The translations under genes and the position numbers were made by a program. Below the pieces are notes generated by a model, which saw only the letters and a list, made by a program, of their open reading frames with translations, searched no databases and was not told the DNA's origin. From NCBI GenBank assembly GCA_963691705.1, contig OY829546.1, positions 35,868,040 through 35,932,039 of the forward strand: a DNA stretch of 64,000 nucleotides, written 5' to 3'. Shown one piece after another: positions 47,432 to 58,952 of this stretch (position 1 is its first letter; each line of letters begins with the position of its first letter). Source of the stretch: Viola odorata. Taxonomy: Eukaryota > Streptophyta > Magnoliopsida > Malpighiales > Violaceae.

Positions 47432-47436
47432 AGTGG

Positions 47437-48276
47437 ATTCTGCAGGTGTTAAATATTTTGGAATTCTGGAAAAAAATTGTAGAAAATTAATTACAGTTTA
47501 GTCCTTAGAGTTATGGAGATGGTGAAGTTTAGTTCCTAGAACTTTTAGCATTTGCAGATTAGTCCCTACGTTAGGTTTGGTTTTGGAAAATTATTTCTTG
47601 TTTTAAATGTGAAATATTTTGGATAATTATTAGTGCACTGGAGGTTTGTTGTAACTACCTTATATGTCATGCAAGTTTTCTTTTTGTTTGTTATATTATT
47701 TATTGATTTCGATTCCTTGTTTCGCATTGCATACATAATTCTTTCGGGCAACATGCTACTTGACCATGCATTCACTTACCTACGTGAGTGCTAAGAAAGA
47801 GTTGATGATACGATCCTAGTTGCTTAAGATGCGTAGCACGTAATTTTCATCGTTGCTCAAAGATGGATTTCGATTCGGAAGAAGATAACTCACTTAGACA
47901 ACGTAAGCCTACTGATCGCTACGCACCAGCCAACCTAAGTCCGAACAAGGGAGGATCCTTATCGAATCACTAAGCCTATATCCCTTATGGATATCAACCT
48001 AGGGCAGACAACAAGTAGGATGTAATTTCAGGTTTTACTTGTTTGACGACTCGAGTATTGCGGACTAGAGAAGGAACAAGGTTCAATCACATGAACAATG
48101 GGCAAAGATTTGAATAGAGAAGTCTCAATTTTATCAAAATAACAGCCAACTCAATAATGGAGCTAAACGACTCCTTATAAAGAGTTTACAAGCAAACCCT
48201 AATAGGAATAGAAGTAGGAGTTCTAACTAAGGAAATTAACTTAATTAACTAATTAATCAATTAACCAATTAACTAA
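47437..48276. other. Flanking DNA between OG1 and R, no gene seen
   Basis: AT-rich. 47500-47560 has TTTAGTCC/TTAGTTCC/TTAGTCCC repeats common in plant intergenic DNA. 47800-48276 could be an older LTR remnant on the minus strand (TTTATAAGGAG TATA-like box near 48170), but neither end is convincing. ACTAA at 48272-48276 is the expected left target duplication of R. Confidence 0.4.
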
Positions 48277-48866
48277 TGATAACAATTATGACCCTCTTAG
48301 GGGTATTACGGTAATTATGACCTTACCAAAGGCGGAATTCTGTAGCTCTATCAGACATCTGAGTCGTCGGCTCTAGACTGGAAGGTGTTTCCTGGGATGG
48401 TCGACATCAGCGGGGGGGAGGACTCACGCGTCTCTACACGCACGACATTATCCCGTCCTAGGTATCCATGGAGGTATCGCCCGCGGAACCCTCTTCCGAG
48501 GTATCACCCCTAACGTCACCGTAAGGTATCGCCCTGACGTCACCATAAGGTATCGCCTTTGACGTCATCATAAGGTATCGCCTGCGACATCCACCAGAGA
48601 GATCGTTTTTCCTGGGATATCGCCACTTTGCTCAGGTATCGCCCCCAGCGGCCTATAAATACTCCCTTAGTTTAAAACAAAAGGGAAGGCCGAAAAATTG
48701 CTTACTAGAACCTCTGCCATTTCTGAACCACTTACTGACTTAAGCATCGGAGTGTCTACGCCAGAGCCCCCCCTCTGGTGTCTTGCAGGTGAGTTCGACG
48801 GCAACTACAGCAACTCCGCCCAATAGAAGTCATCGTCCCGATCGCATGAGAAATAAAATCTTAACA
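48277..48866 (+). repeat. 5' LTR of element R
   Basis: 590 bp, TGATAAC...CTTAACA. The U3 holds four or five ~25-bp repeats with GGTATCGCC, plus TGACGTCA at 48535-48542 and 48560-48567. TATA CTATAAATA at 48653-48661. A conserved block around GGAGTGTCTACGCC is shared with L and with the inverted LTR at 63289. Confidence 0.88.
48653..48661 (+). promoter_or_regulatory. TATA box of R LTR
   Basis: CTATAAATA about 90 bp downstream of the paired TGACGTCA sites. The same arrangement occurs in inverted orientation in the LTR at 63289-63873. Confidence 0.7.
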
Positions 48867-48888
48867 AATTGGTGCTCTCGTTGAGAGT
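48867..48888 (+). other. Primer-binding-site position of R
   Basis: AATTGGTGCTCTCGTTGAGAG directly after the LTR; matches the L site at all but two positions. tRNA not assigned. Confidence 0.6.
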
Positions 48889-48952
48889 CTTGGTGTATTA
48901 AGTGAGCATCCTTAATAGCCAAGCCCTGTTCAACTCAGAGATCGGAACAATC

Positions 48953-50650
48953 ATGACTTCTGAGTCGGAGCGGACGCGACCTCCATCTTCTAATGTTCCT
49001 TTCTCGATTCCTAGACAATTATTCCCTTTTGCTACTGCTGAACTTTCTGTGAAAGCATAACAAATCAGTTCAGAATCCCTAAATCCTTTGACCAGGTCTG
49101 CAGGGGAAGCTCTTTCCTCGCAAGCGACCGTTTTGTTGTCCCAAATGGCGGGATCCAGCTTCTCTACTCCTGCTTCGAGGGGATTTGTGTTAAATAGTAC
49201 AGAGCACCCTTTTGCGAGTGAAATAGCGGCCCTTCATTCTCGGTTGGACTATTTGACTGAAATGGCTGCCAGAATGACACCTGAAATCTCCGGATCGAGT
49301 GTCCCTCCCCGTGTCATGTTCACACCGTCTATTGTCACCGAGCGGCCCTTGTCACCGTCATTACAGGGAAATCTCCGGTCAACTTTATCCGTAGCTGATC
49401 CCCCGATTAATTTTGTGCAGCTCACTCAAGGACGAGTGGAGCCTTATGTGCCGCAAGTGCCCCTAGGTCCCATCCCTCTAGAGGATCGACACCTGGAAGA
49501 GGCTAGAAACCGTTGGGACGGTCGAAGGGAAGGAGCGAATAGGGATTTGACTCCTAAGCGCAGTGAAAGATCCAGCAGTAGGAGATATCGCCCAGAAGCC
49601 ACAGTCGGTCTCCTAGGCGACATCCCACGCCAGATCCGCGGAATCGGAGGCGTCCTGCGGAAATGTCTCCCCCACGCCATGAGCGTGAAATTCTTGATGA
49701 CACATCAGGTCATCCATTTAGCCGTCGTATAAGACACCATAAGGTCAGTCGACATGTGAAGCTTCCCACTGAGACTTATGATGGCACTATAGATCCCATT
49801 TCCCACATCAATAAAGTAAAGGATTTCGTGCAATTTCAGACGCACAGTGATGCGGCGTTATGCCAAATATTTGTTATGACATTATCAGGAGTTGCGAGGG
49901 CCTTCCAGGCGGATCCATCAGCAATTTCGCACAGTTGGAATCTAAGTTTCGGAGCAGGTTCAGCACAGCGATTCCAATCAGGAAATCTGCCGCCGCGTTA
50001 TTTGACCTACGTCGAAGGCCCCAGGAAACTCTGAAGGAATTTCTTAGTCGATTTGATCTGGAAATGTCGCTAACGTCGGGCGTTACCATTGATTTTGCTA
50101 TAGAAGCCTTGAAGAGGAACTGCCGTTATAGTAAATTGAGAGATGCACTAATGGTGGACCCTCCAGCGACTCTGGACGCCTTAAGACTTAAAGCCCATAA
50201 TTACGCGAAAATGGAAGAAGAGGAAAACAGAGATAGAACCTATGGCATGCCACCCGAGGCACCTCTGATTCCAAACGCTCCTGCAAATACCATTCTTGAT
50301 GACCGCCTCACCGACGAGTACGCTCGGCGAAAAGATCACATTCCCAAAACCTCCAGTGGGCGGAAAGGTAACACTTCAAAAGGAAAGCCTGGCAGCTCCC
50401 CATCTCAACGCCAAGGAGATCCTTCTAAAGGTCGGGTATACGATCCTGATTTCCCTTCCCTTAATCTATCGAGGGCAGAGATTTTAGCGATAGTGGAACA
50501 GCGAAACCTTCCCATCCGGTACCCTGCGCCTGTAAAGCCCAGAGTACTTCTAGGGAGAAGAGAAAATGCTTATTGTAAGTTCCACAAAGCCAGGGGGCAT
50601 TCTACAGAAGTATGCAAGGACTTAAAATCAGCAATAGAACGTTTGGTGGA
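48953..50650 (+). pseudogene. gag: R gag (broken)
   Basis: Starts MTSESERTRPP, with a stop at 49058-49060. It then aligns with L gag (MAGSSFSTPASRG; AALHSRLDYLTEMA; SSSRRYRPEA). Frameshifts near 49600 and 49900 split the gag core (REILDDTSGHPFSRRI; SLTSGVTIDFAIEALKRNCRY; AHNYAKMEEEENRDR). A zinc-finger-like CKFHKARGHSTEVC lies at about 50574-50615. Gag and pol share one frame after 49900. The end point is approximate because no natural boundary is visible. Confidence 0.85.
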
Positions 50651-53600
50651 AGAAGGTTACTTGGGAGAATTCGCGACCAAAGTAAGAGAAGACACCAGAA
50701 ATAATCCCACGAAAAGGGTCGCAGATGACCGACAAGTATCGCCTCGCCTCCCAAAAAAGGATAATGCTCTCGGAGGAAGAGGTGAGGAAACTTTCGCAGT
50801 AGATGACGAGGGCTTCCCTATGATTAACATCATAGCGGGAGGAACTCCTTACATGGATGAACCAGAGCTACCTACGACGGCGTTAGGAGAAAAACGCAAG
50901 CGAGATGGCGCAATAAAGAAAGGTGAAACGATAAGCGTCCTAGATCGCATGGTGTTAACCTTCTCCGAAGAGGACGAGAAAGGCGTTGTCTATCCGTATA
51001 ATGATGCGTTGGTGGTTACGCCCATCATTGCCAGTCACGGAGTCAGAAGAACTCTCATAGATAACGGAAGTGCAGTGAACCTCTTCTCGTTGGAGGCTTA
51101 CAATCTCATGAAACGGCCCGATAATGAATTGATACCTTGCAAGAAACCCATAATTGGGGTGGACGGGATCCCAATCCCAGTTATAGGGATAACCACTCTG
51201 CCCGTATACTTCAGAGAAGACACCTCCAAGTGGTCAGAGGATCTGTTATTCCTTGTCGTGGACTTAAACTTGCCCTACAATGTCATACTCGGACGACCTT
51301 TTCTCAACCGCTTTGGAGCGGTAATATCTCAGAAGCATTTGAAGATGAAATACCCCTCCTGGGATAGAGTGGTAGCGATAAAGGGCAATCAAAAATTGGC
51401 GGCCGAATGTTACCTGCTCATGACTCAAAAGAGTTGTGATAGGTATGTAAGTATAACAACGGACCCGTACAAACAAGGCGATGAGAAGCGCGCTCAACCT
51501 CTTGACAAAATGGTGTCCGTACCGGTAATTGGCATAGAAAAAGCAGACTTCCTTGTCAGCGAAAGGCTCAGTTTAGAAGAAAACCTTCAGTTGGCCCAGT
51601 TATTGAACAAGTGTCGAGGAGAATTTGCATGGAAACCCACAGGCATGCCGGGTATATCGCGAGAAATAGCCGAGCACCAACTCAACATTGACCCTGGCGC
51701 TAAGCCGATCCAGCAAAAGCGGCGCGCGTTCTCTAAGGAAAAAGCCTTAGTTGTTGATAAAGAAGTAGCGAAGCTCCTTAACGCTGGTTTCGTCCGCGAA
51801 GTTCAGTACCCTACCTGGTTAGCCAACCCAGTCCTCGTTCCTAAGTCCAATGGAGACTGGCGTATGTGTATCAACTTCACCAATTTAAACGATGCCTGCC
51901 CCAATGACTGCTACCCGCTTCCCCGCATTGACCAATTAGTCGATCTGACTGCCGGGTATGCATATTTGAGTTCACTTGACGCCAACTCCGGGTATCACCA
52001 AATTCCCATGGCCATTGAAGATGAAGAGAAGACTGCCTTCCTCACTCCTACGGCCACTTACTGTTATACGGCGATGCCATTTGGGCTAAAGAACGCGGGG
52101 GCGACGTTCCAACGTATGGCGAACAAGATATTCGAAGAACAAATAGGAAGGAATGTGGAAGCTTACGTTGACGATATACTGGTAAAAAGCGCTAGCTTTC
52201 AGGATCACTTGCGGGATCTAAAGGAAGTCTTTGATGTGATGAAACAGCACAGTATGAAACTGAACCCCCGGAAATGCATGTTCGCATTTCAGACGGGAAA
52301 ATTCCTGGGCTACGTGGTCAGCCAAAAAGGAATCCAGCCTAATCCGTCAAAGATTAAAGCCATACAAGACATGATATCTCCAAGAACCGTTAAGGAAGAA
52401 CAAAGGCTAACAGGGCGCGTTATCGCCCTAGGGCTCTTTATTTCCAAACAAGGCGAGAAGTGTCTTCCTTTTTTCAAAGTTATACGCAAGAAAGCATCCT
52501 TTGGGTGGACCCCGGAATGTGAAGAGGCGTTTGTTAGCCTAAAAGATTACCTATCGTCCGATCTGCTGCTGACTAGGCCAAAACTAGGTGATACTTCGTA
52601 CCTATATCTCGGCGCTGCTAACGAAGTGGTCAGCGCCATCCTCGTTCACGACGATAGCCACACGCACAGCCTCGTGTATTTTGTAAGTCACGTTCTGAAG
52701 GATGCAGAGTTGCGATACGCTCGAATTGAGAAAATAGCGTTCGCGCTAATTCAAGCGACTCGAAAAATGGACAGATACTTCTAGTCCTTTTCCGTTATCG
52801 TACTAATAGATCAACCGCTGAAAAGGATATTTCAAAAGCCTAAGTCCTCGGGAAGAATGCTAATCTGGGCTCTTGAACTCGAGCAATACGGGCTGCGGTA
52901 CTAGTCTCGGTCATCTGAAAAGGCTCAAATCTTGGCAGATTTTATAGCGGAATGCACCTTTACGGAAGATCCGTTAACAGACGTACCCGAAGAGGAATGG
53001 GGTGATTTGGATCTCCCATTTTTGGAGACTTATACGGACCTCTAGATCATTCATGTAGATGGGGCTAAAAATCAAGAATTGGCTGGAGCAGGAATCTTTA
53101 TAAATGGGCCGAACGATATGCGAATACAATACGCTATCCGAATTCTGCAGCCATTATCCAATAATGCGGCAGAATATGAGGCGTTACTAGCCGGACTCAG
53201 GATAGGGAGAAGCCTTTCTTCCAAAGGTAGGCACGATACCGGAAGAACAGGAGACCTGCGTCTGAAAATTTATGGTGACTCCAAACTAGTGATCGACCAG
53301 GTCTTAGGGCGCTCTCAAGCTCGGGAGCCCATTATGGTCCAGTATCTAGCCAAAGTGATGCGGGAGCTATTAGAAATAAAGAAAGAAGGCATGCAAGTCA
53401 GTTTTAAGCACATTCCCCGAGAGGACAACGCCGAAGCTGACAACCTTGCCAAGCTGGCTGCAAACCCGGAAGCATCCATACCCAAAGGCGTGTATTACCG
53501 ATAATTACCCGTACCCTCCTTCATGGAAGAGCAAGCATATCTGTGTGTGGAAGAACTCGAGAACGACTGGCGAGTCCCCATAATCAAATACTTAAAACAC

Positions 53601-54803
53601 GAAGAACTGCCTGAGAATATCGCTGAAAAGAAAAGAGTGCTGAGACAGGCAGCTCGCTGTACGTATTATGACAGGGACCTGGTTCGAAGATGCTTTTCGA
53701 ACCCACCGGCCAAATGCATAACGGAACAAGAGGGTCTTCACACGTTGCGTGAAATTCATGAAGGGATATGCGGTATGCACGTATCGGGCGGCACCCTGGC
53801 TGCACAAGTCTTCAGATCTGGATTCTATTGGCCCACTATCCGGAAAGATTGCCACGACTATGTGCAAACTTGCCCGAAATGTCAGGAGTTCTCTAAAATT
53901 CCTCGACGTCCCGCCACTGAAATATCGGAGATCATCGCTCCTTGTCCTTTTACTAAATGGGGGATCGATATCCTGGGTCCGTTTCCAAAGGCAAGGTCCC
54001 AACTAAAATTTGTAATAGTGGTAGTGGACTACTTTACGAAGTGGGCGGAGGCTGAAGCGGTCGCCAACATCACGGCGGAAAAAACTTGGCGTTTCTTCAA
54101 GCACCAAGTTATCATGAGGTTTGGCGTACCCCGTATCCTAATCAGCGATAACGCGACATAGTTCACCAGCCAATTCTTCAAAGACCAATGCTCGGAATTC
54201 GGGATAGAGCAACGATTCTCTTCCGTGGCTCACCCCCAAACCAATGGACAGGCAGAAGTGACAAATCGGAGTATCCTCAGTGGTATTAAGAAAAACCTGG
54301 AGGGGTCTAAAAAGAAATGGGCTGACGAGCTGCCATACGTGATGTGGGCGTACCGCATGACCGTTAAAACCAGTACAGGGGAAACACCTTTCGCATTGGG
54401 CTTCGGAACTGAGGTTGTTACGCCGGTAGAAATCGGTACCATGAGCCTGCGAGTGGCCCACTTCCGAGAGGAGCTAAATGAGGAAAGGTTACGAGCTAAC
54501 CTTGACGCGTTACCGGAGGTCCGAGTAGAAACCCTCCTGAAAACGCAATACTACAAACGAAAGATGACCCGTTACCATAACAGGCGACCCAAAGAACGGT
54601 TGCTAAAGGCAGGCGACCTGGTGCTCAGAGACAAACGAGCGGCTGGTCAACGTATGGGGAAGCTCAGCCCAAACTGGGATGGACCATATCGCGTTACCCG
54701 AGTTATCGGAAAAGGAGCCTATCATCTGGAGATGCTCGATGGTACTCTCCTATCTAACTCTTGGAATATTGCTCGTTTGAAATTATATTATCCTAGACCT
54801 TGA
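50651..54803 (+). pseudogene. pol: R pol: protease, RT, dual RNase H, integrase (few stops)
   Basis: Protease IDNGSAVNLF (about 51057-51086); RT through YVDD (about 52164-52175). The Ty3-type RNase H has lost its first Asp (YLYLGAANEVVSAILV). The archaeal-type RNase H is at about 53047-53503 (HVDGAKN; NNAAEYEALLAGL; YGDSKLVIDQV; PREDNAEAD). Integrase HHCC is at about 53736-53885 and the core has WGIDILGPF, LISDNAT and QAEVTNR; the C-terminus ends LKLYYPRP. Stops: 52782-52784 (L has Gln), about 52901, 53043 (L has Trp), about 53502 and 54159-54161. Only a handful of point changes separate it from an open frame, fewer than in L or A. Confidence 0.9.
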
Positions 54804-54904
54804 ACTATTTGCACCTTTGATTGATGCCAACCCTAACCTTAGCTAACGCTCCCTGAGAGAGCTTTCTTGGGTGTTTGTGGTTGCTTTTTGTGCAGATAGA
54901 AAAG

Positions 54905-55350
54905 GGGGCACCTGGGAGTAAAAAGTCCTATCCTTGTGAATGCCGGTCCTGATCAGATGGCTCACTAAGTGAGGGCACGACCCAAGCTGCCTTAAACTAG
55001 CGTTAGGATTGAAAGATCCCTAGCGCCCCCGGGGAGTGAAAATTCCTATCCTTATGAATGTCGGTCCTGATCAGATGGCTCACTAAGTGAGGGCACAACC
55101 TGGGAATCCCTGGGAGTGAAAAGCCCTTTTCTTGTAATGACCGTTCTCGTGGAGACGGCCCATCAAGACAAGGCACGCCCCAAGGAAATAGTAACTCCGT
55201 TCTAGAAACGAAAAGTCCCCTCTTAGTGACCGGACTAGTGTAGTGGGTCCATTAAGTAAGGACATGATTCTAGACGCGAGGACAACGCCTGAAAGTGAAA
55301 AGTCCTATCCTTGTGACGGCCTGTCCCGATCCGATGACCCACTAAGTGAG
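54905..55350 (+). repeat. Five-unit tandem repeat after R pol
   Basis: Units of about 85-115 bp, each with GTGAAAAGTCCTATCCTTGTG-like and GGCTCACTAAGTGAGGGCAC-like cores, starting 100 bp past the pol stop. Homologous to 14641-15045 of L in the same relative orientation. Confidence 0.88.
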
Positions 55351-55924
55351 GGCACTTTCCAGGCCGATCGTGGAAAGATAGAAACGCAAAAATCGCGAAA
55401 TTCGAACTAGTAACTAGATGCGTAATCCCTAGTGAAGTAGAGCTGACGGAAAAAGCGATTCATGCGGTTTCCATACTAATGCCCTATGACGGCAGCGGAA
55501 AGGCTCCTACGGGTAATTACTATCTCTGGTAACCCGTTATGCTACTAATGGTTTACAATTGAGAATGTACAGAATACCTTTCGAGCAGCGGAAAGATTGA
55601 CGACTGCACAAGCGGCGATACCATGAGGTTCGCCGGGAAAGATTAACCCGATACTGGCCTCAGCGATAACTATTGCTGAAACGCTACGAGTCTACTCGAA
55701 AAGATAAACATATTATGTCGCTAGGATGGTCGCGATGCCCTGGGAATTTCAGAAAGAGAAAGCTAAAGAAAGGGAAAAGGCAGCAGCAAAAATATAAACT
55801 GTTTAATTGCATAAAAGTGCCTTGGAAAGGTCACAAGTTCCGAAGATCAAAACAATAATGCCGCGGAGGCAAAAAAACAAAAAGCCTAATGGCTGCAAAA
55901 GAGGCGGCAAAGCTTGGGAATGTG
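55351..55924. other. Convergent spacer of R, no gene seen
   Basis: 574 bp between the tandem repeat and the 3' end of aORF1. Contains several GCGATA/GATAAC words; no ORF of interest. Probably the shared 3' untranslated region of convergent transcripts. Confidence 0.5.
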
Positions 55925-57055
55925 TCAACCCTCGGGGTTCCTCCGTTTCCAACCCTCCGCCTTAGCTCGGCGAAAACCCGCTTCATTAAGGTCGGCAGAC
56001 TTCTGTTTGAAGGCCTCTGTGACCTCGTCACCTTTGTACGCATCTGCCCCATGGACCTCTTCAAAGCATTCAACCAAGATAGTGGTCGTCCGCTCGACGT
56101 GCCACAGGCTCTTATCGGCTGAGTCCTCCGTCAGAGCGACTCTCTCTTCTTCCAGGGCAGCTTTCTCCCTCGCCAAGGATAACTTCTCTCCTTCCAGCAC
56201 GACATTCTTTGCATCAAGGGTGGACACTTGCCCCGACAGCTCCTGCTGAGCCAGTAACAATCGAGTGCGTTCCTCCAGCAACTTATTCTTTTCATTTCGC
56301 TCTCGCGAAAGTTCAGAAAGGGACGCAGTAAGAGAAGCAGCCTAACGCTGTACGTGCTCTGTCCAGTAGTGAAATTTCACAAAATTGGAAAAGAGATTAG
56401 AGCGTAGTGAAATCGCCTTATCATCATCTGCCTGCGAGAGGAAAGCTTCCCGCTCAGCGGCGGTCGACAGTATTTGGGCTGCCAAGAAAGTCGAAACCTC
56501 AACTGAACCATCGCCCCCGAGAGCCGCTAAGCCTGTATTGCGAAAATCATATAAGCCCACTTGGTAAGTCACAGTACCAGGCTCACTCGAGGAACTCAGG
56601 TCCGCAGCATAGTCGAAGGTGGAGGCCCCTTTGCCACAACGTTGCGATAAAGGAATGCTTGAGGGAACAAAGGCTAGAGGGACAGGAGGGTGGACTTGAG
56701 AAGAAGAACCCCCTTGGACGGCATAGGAATCGTGAGGGTGGTAGCTCGAAAAGTCCTGTAAACCTTCTTGATAGCCCGAGTTAGGACCATATGTATGAAC
56801 AGGCCCGCCGAAGGAATTGGGCGAAGCTCCGAAAGTCTCAGTCGTACCCATGTTCACCAAAAACCCAGAAGGGTGAGTTTAGGGAGCATCCATAGAAACA
56901 AAGGTGTTGTCCGGTCCGACTTCCGCCGCAGGAATAGTAGAAGATAAGCTTCCACCCTCACCCTCCGGCCGAGATCTCTTCTTAGAGCCAACCAACACAT
57001 AACCCATGTCCATTTCGCCTATGGGAGATACGGAAGTAGAAACATCGGCAGTATC

Positions 57056-57150
57056 CTGCAAGGAATTCAGTAGAAACACCGATAAAAGAAACAGGTAAGA
57101 TAACACCTGGCATCAAGGTATAACATACCATAGATAAAAAACACACTCAC
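57056..57150 (-). other. Intron 2 of R aORF1 (GT-AG, 95 bp)
   Basis: Donor GTGAGTGTG, acceptor ATTCCTTGCAG, phase 0, before D-T-A. Same site as the L intron at 12241-12332. Confidence 0.85.
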
Positions 57151-57509
57151 AACAGTTGTATCAAGAGGAGGCGCTTCAGAAGAAGCTGCCGCATCCGGAG
57201 AAGGAGTAAGAGCGGCAACACTCCTTATCCTTCTCTTCCTTCTTCCTTTGTCAGGAACCCTAGGGGCTTTAGAAGGAGACGACCGAGTAGAAGGGGCAGC
57301 GACGGTCACAATAGGAATACCCAAAGGGATGTTGGTATTCCCCTCACCGGCTGAGGAAGAAGATACTTGAGCGAGGCTCACAGAAATAGCAGGAAGAACA
57401 GTGGAGTTATCGGCAGCGTCCGTAGAGGTGGCCTTCTCTTTTTCTTCTCTTTCCTGGGCCCTTTTCAGTCGCCTCCTAACGCTTTCAGGCTTGTAGTTGG
57501 GATCCGTCG

Positions 57510-57579
57510 CTGCATGATGGCAAAATATTGTTAGCATTAGTATCAGTGATAATAAAGAAGGAAGCGACTCGACACTCAC
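57510..57579 (-). other. Intron 1 of R aORF1 (GT-AG, 70 bp)
   Basis: Donor GTGAGTGTC, acceptor CCATCATGCAG, phase 1 after 712 coding bases. L has a 70-bp intron at the same codon (709 coding bases). Confidence 0.85.
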
Positions 57580-58291
57580 GTCTAATGCAGTCCTTCATAT
57601 CGACTCTGCACGCCACATAGCAGATATGAACGCTGATTTCCAGTTGAAGAAGTTTGTCTAACCAGCCTTGTTCGCGCTGAGGAAGAGTCTCCGGCCGACC
57701 CCAGACGTTGTCCTTGACGTCTTGGTTAAACCCAGACCGCCACCAGGAACTGGGGTCTTCAGGAAGATCTATCACGAAGAACTCTTTCTTCCAAGCATCG
57801 ACAGAGGACTCAATGTGGAGAAGTTTCCAAGTGAAGGACTTGAGTGAGTCATCGTCATAACTGGGCGATATCGTTATCACTCCCCGACACTTCATCAGCT
57901 TAAAAACTGATTTAAGCAGTAAAATAGAAGGGGAGGTGATCCCCTTATATTTACAAAGTTCTAAGAAGGCACAAACGCAGCAGTACGCATTTGGGGCTAA
58001 TTGAACAGGATTCAAATCGCAGGCAACGAGCAACTGTTTTATGAAAGAGTTGATGGGAAGCTGAAAACCGTAATGGAACATCTGTGTATACAGGACCCTA
58101 CGCTTGCCCGTCAAAATGCTATTCAAGCGTACCGACTTAGGGGCAACGGTGGCCTTATAACCATCAGAGATAATAGCATTATGTGCGGCTAAATGCTCAC
58201 TGAGAGCGACCTCAGATGTGATACTACTAACCGTAATATCCATCTTTTTCTCATCGGTAGATCTTGACTCAGAGCGATGAGTCTTAGCCAT

Positions 58292-58952
58292 GGCAGAAAT
58301 AAAAAGTAAAGATGAAGAAGACGATGAAAGAAAATAGGAGGTACCTTTAGAGAGAAAGAGCCTCGAGAACCTTGAACGGTGGAAGGAAAATAAGACTGCT
58401 AGAGAAAATATGAAGAAAGCAGAACAGCAAAAGTAAGCAAAAGAAAACAAGTATTGGGTTTTATAACCCTAGCATTCAAAGAAACGACAGACGTTGCAGT
58501 CGTTGCGTGAGAGGATCACAAGACTCAAGCAATGAGTACAATTCTAGAGAAGCGCGGCAACGCTTCGATTTTGCTAAAATTATGGGACACGCTAGCCCAT
58601 GGCGCCATAAAAAATGGACACGTGTGTCTATGCCAGGACGACTTTTCTCCCGCATTAATGAGAAGATCGTGAGCATTAAATGCTCTGAAAAGAAAGGATT
58701 TTTTAAAATAAGACAAGAGCGACATTACACTAGAGGAGATAACGCGGAATGGCGTTAACCAAGCCGGTAACCTCAGATAACGTGGAAAAGCAAAGCAGAG
58801 ATTATTTATTATCTAAAAATAAAGTACAAATATCGTTTTGCGCGAAAAGGCGTTATTACAATACAGAAAAAGTAAATAAAAGAGGAAAATCTTCCCGAAG
58901 GGTCGACCTTGACTAGTTGATGGCCAGCACAGATATCGCCGCCACCATTCGC
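58292..58952 (-). promoter_or_regulatory. Spacer and putative promoter of R aORF1
   Basis: GACACGTGTGTC at 58617-58628 and CTAGGGTTATAAAACCC at about 58456-58472 (minus-strand reading), then a leader of about 165 bp with many T/C stretches to Met 58291. Both motifs and spacing are conserved in L (10863 and 11021). Confidence 0.6.

Larger units (their letters stand above)
55925..58291 (-). pseudogene. aORF1 of element R, antisense, three exons (nearly intact)
   Basis: Start Met at 58291 (MAKTHRSESRSTDE). Exon 1 (58291-57580) carries the conserved domain (LAPNAYCCVCAFLELCKYKG; SYDDDSLKSFTWKLLHIES; WWRSGFNQDVKDNVWG; EQGWLDKLLQLEISVH), like the plant 'putative gypsy-type transposon' family. Exon 2 (57509-57151) is basic (SVRRRLKRAQEREEKEKA) then Ser/Pro/Ala rich with a KGRRKRRIRS motif. 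Exon 3 (57055-55925) has MDMGYVLVGSKKRSRP, a disordered part, a stop at 56342-56344, and a coiled coil (about 55990-56290). Exon 1 is fully open, unlike L. Nuclear location is inferred from the basic motifs. Function unknown. Confidence 0.72.

Noticed and set aside
47800..48276. Possible old LTR on the minus strand
   Set aside because: TATA-like box and AT-rich leader are suggestive, but no convincing TG/CA ends, primer site or partner; left as unassigned.
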